From the NCBI GenBank assembly GCA_020717935.1, contig DYDK01000089.1:1-6977 (forward strand): DNA of 6,977 nt, in the 5' to 3' direction. How positions within the stretch are numbered: the stretch's first letter is position 1; every line of letters begins with the position of its first letter. The notes beneath the pieces were generated by a model. That model saw only the letters and a list, made by a program, of their open reading frames with translations, had not been told where the DNA came from and did no database searches. The translations under genes were made by a program, and so were the position numbers. Positions 6,818 through 6,977 of the stretch are shown one piece after another. The DNA is from Desulfocapsa sp. GTDB taxonomy: Bacteria; Desulfobacterota; Desulfobulbia; Desulfobulbales; Desulfocapsaceae.

Positions 6818-6834
6818 GCGGGCAACAAGCCCGC
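6818..6834. repeat. GC-rich hairpin, possible left-end structure of a mobile element
   Basis: GCGGGC, loop AACAA, GCCCGC is a perfect 6-bp stem in an AT-rich setting, about 90 nt before the partial gene. No T-run follows on the plus strand (AACCCAATAA) and none on the minus strand, so it is not a standard terminator. It could mark a subterminal end structure of an insertion element. Confidence 0.4.
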
Positions 6835-6854
6835 AACCCAATAATCCGTACAAT

Positions 6855-6923
6855 ATGAGCCGCTTCTTTTGTATAATGAAAAATATTTACAAATTTCAAA
6901 TCATACAAAAAGGAGCAGCTCAT
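6855..6923 (+). promoter_or_regulatory. Foldback sequestering the ribosome binding site and start codon of the edge gene
   Basis: The left arm 6855-6877 pairs with the right arm 6900-6923, giving about 20 base pairs with one internal mismatch (C6861), one wobble and one bulged A, around a roughly 22-nt AT-rich loop. The right arm contains the AAGGAG site (6910-6915) and the AT of the ATG at 6922, so an RNA carrying both arms should hide the translation start. Insertion sequences such as IS10 and IS50 are known to use this design against readthrough transcription. Confidence 0.65.
6872..6877 (+). promoter_or_regulatory. Candidate -10 box inside the foldback left arm
   Basis: TATAAT matches the sigma-70 -10 consensus exactly. 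No good -35 box is seen at 16-18 nt upstream (TACAAT at 6849-6854 is weak). Transcription from it would begin near 6884, after the left arm, so its RNA could not form the inhibitory stem. Confidence 0.45.
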
Positions 6924-6977
6924 GAAGAAACTTATAGAAAGGTTTTCCGGTCTGGTCAAGAATACAATCAGCGGGTT
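6922..6977 (+). CDS. Start of an unidentified gene, possibly a mobile-element protein (cut by window edge)
   Basis: Only 18 codons are present, reading MKKLIERFSGLVKNTISG, preceded by AAGGAG at a 6-nt spacing. I do not firmly recognise the family. From memory, a group of multi-copy proteins of roughly 400 residues begins in a similar way, with an ISGFDR-like segment near the N-terminus, but 18 residues cannot prove this. The context, with a hairpin at 6818 and a ribosome-site-masking foldback at 6855-6923, is typical of insertion-element genes, so a transposase or similar protein is a reasonable guess. The end lies beyond the window. Confidence 0.6.
   Translation, partial: MKKLIERFSGLVKNTISG

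Overview
The window looks like ordinary chromosome from a Gram-negative bacterium. The proteins are of proteobacterial or Desulfobacterota type, and I lean weakly towards a sulfate-reducer-like Desulfobacterota on general look; nothing here proves it. It holds two complete housekeeping genes on the plus strand (quinolinate synthase nadA and DNA polymerase I polA), three complete genes on the minus strand that form a likely cold-shock group (a RhlE-type DEAD-box RNA helicase followed by two nearly identical cold-shock protein genes), and the first 18 codons of a plus-strand gene at the right edge that looks like the start of a mobile-element gene.

Layout. nadA runs 106-1206. Positions 1207-1509 hold no gene; most of this gap is a 186-bp, nearly full-length imperfect palindrome with TTAA at both ends (1228-1413), resembling a MITE. 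polA runs 1510-4179 with all three enzymatic domains intact. The convergent gap 4180-4463 contains a strong bidirectional terminator (4266-4318) and a 110-bp element bounded by perfect 12-bp inverted repeats (4338-4447). Then, on the minus strand, come csp copy 1 (4464-4664), csp copy 2 (4755-4955) and rhlE (5069-6328). The stretch 6329-6921 has no convincing gene. Its right end carries a GC-rich hairpin and a striking foldback (6855-6923) that covers the ribosome binding site and start codon of the partial gene beginning at 6922.

How the parts fit. NadA makes quinolinate for NAD synthesis and Pol I does gap filling and repair; no functional link between them is visible. rhlE and the two csp genes share a strand and order, with gaps of 113 and 90 nt between coding regions, and both products remodel RNA structure, so a shared cold or RNA-structure response is reasonable, although co-transcription is inferred. 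Their transcripts would run through the 110-bp element and end at the same terminator that serves polA.

No wholly new system is demonstrated. The most interesting signals are the promoter-in-foldback arrangement ahead of the edge gene, the symmetric 186-bp palindrome, and the two csp genes, whose 209-bp identity block (one silent difference) stops almost exactly at the coding boundaries.
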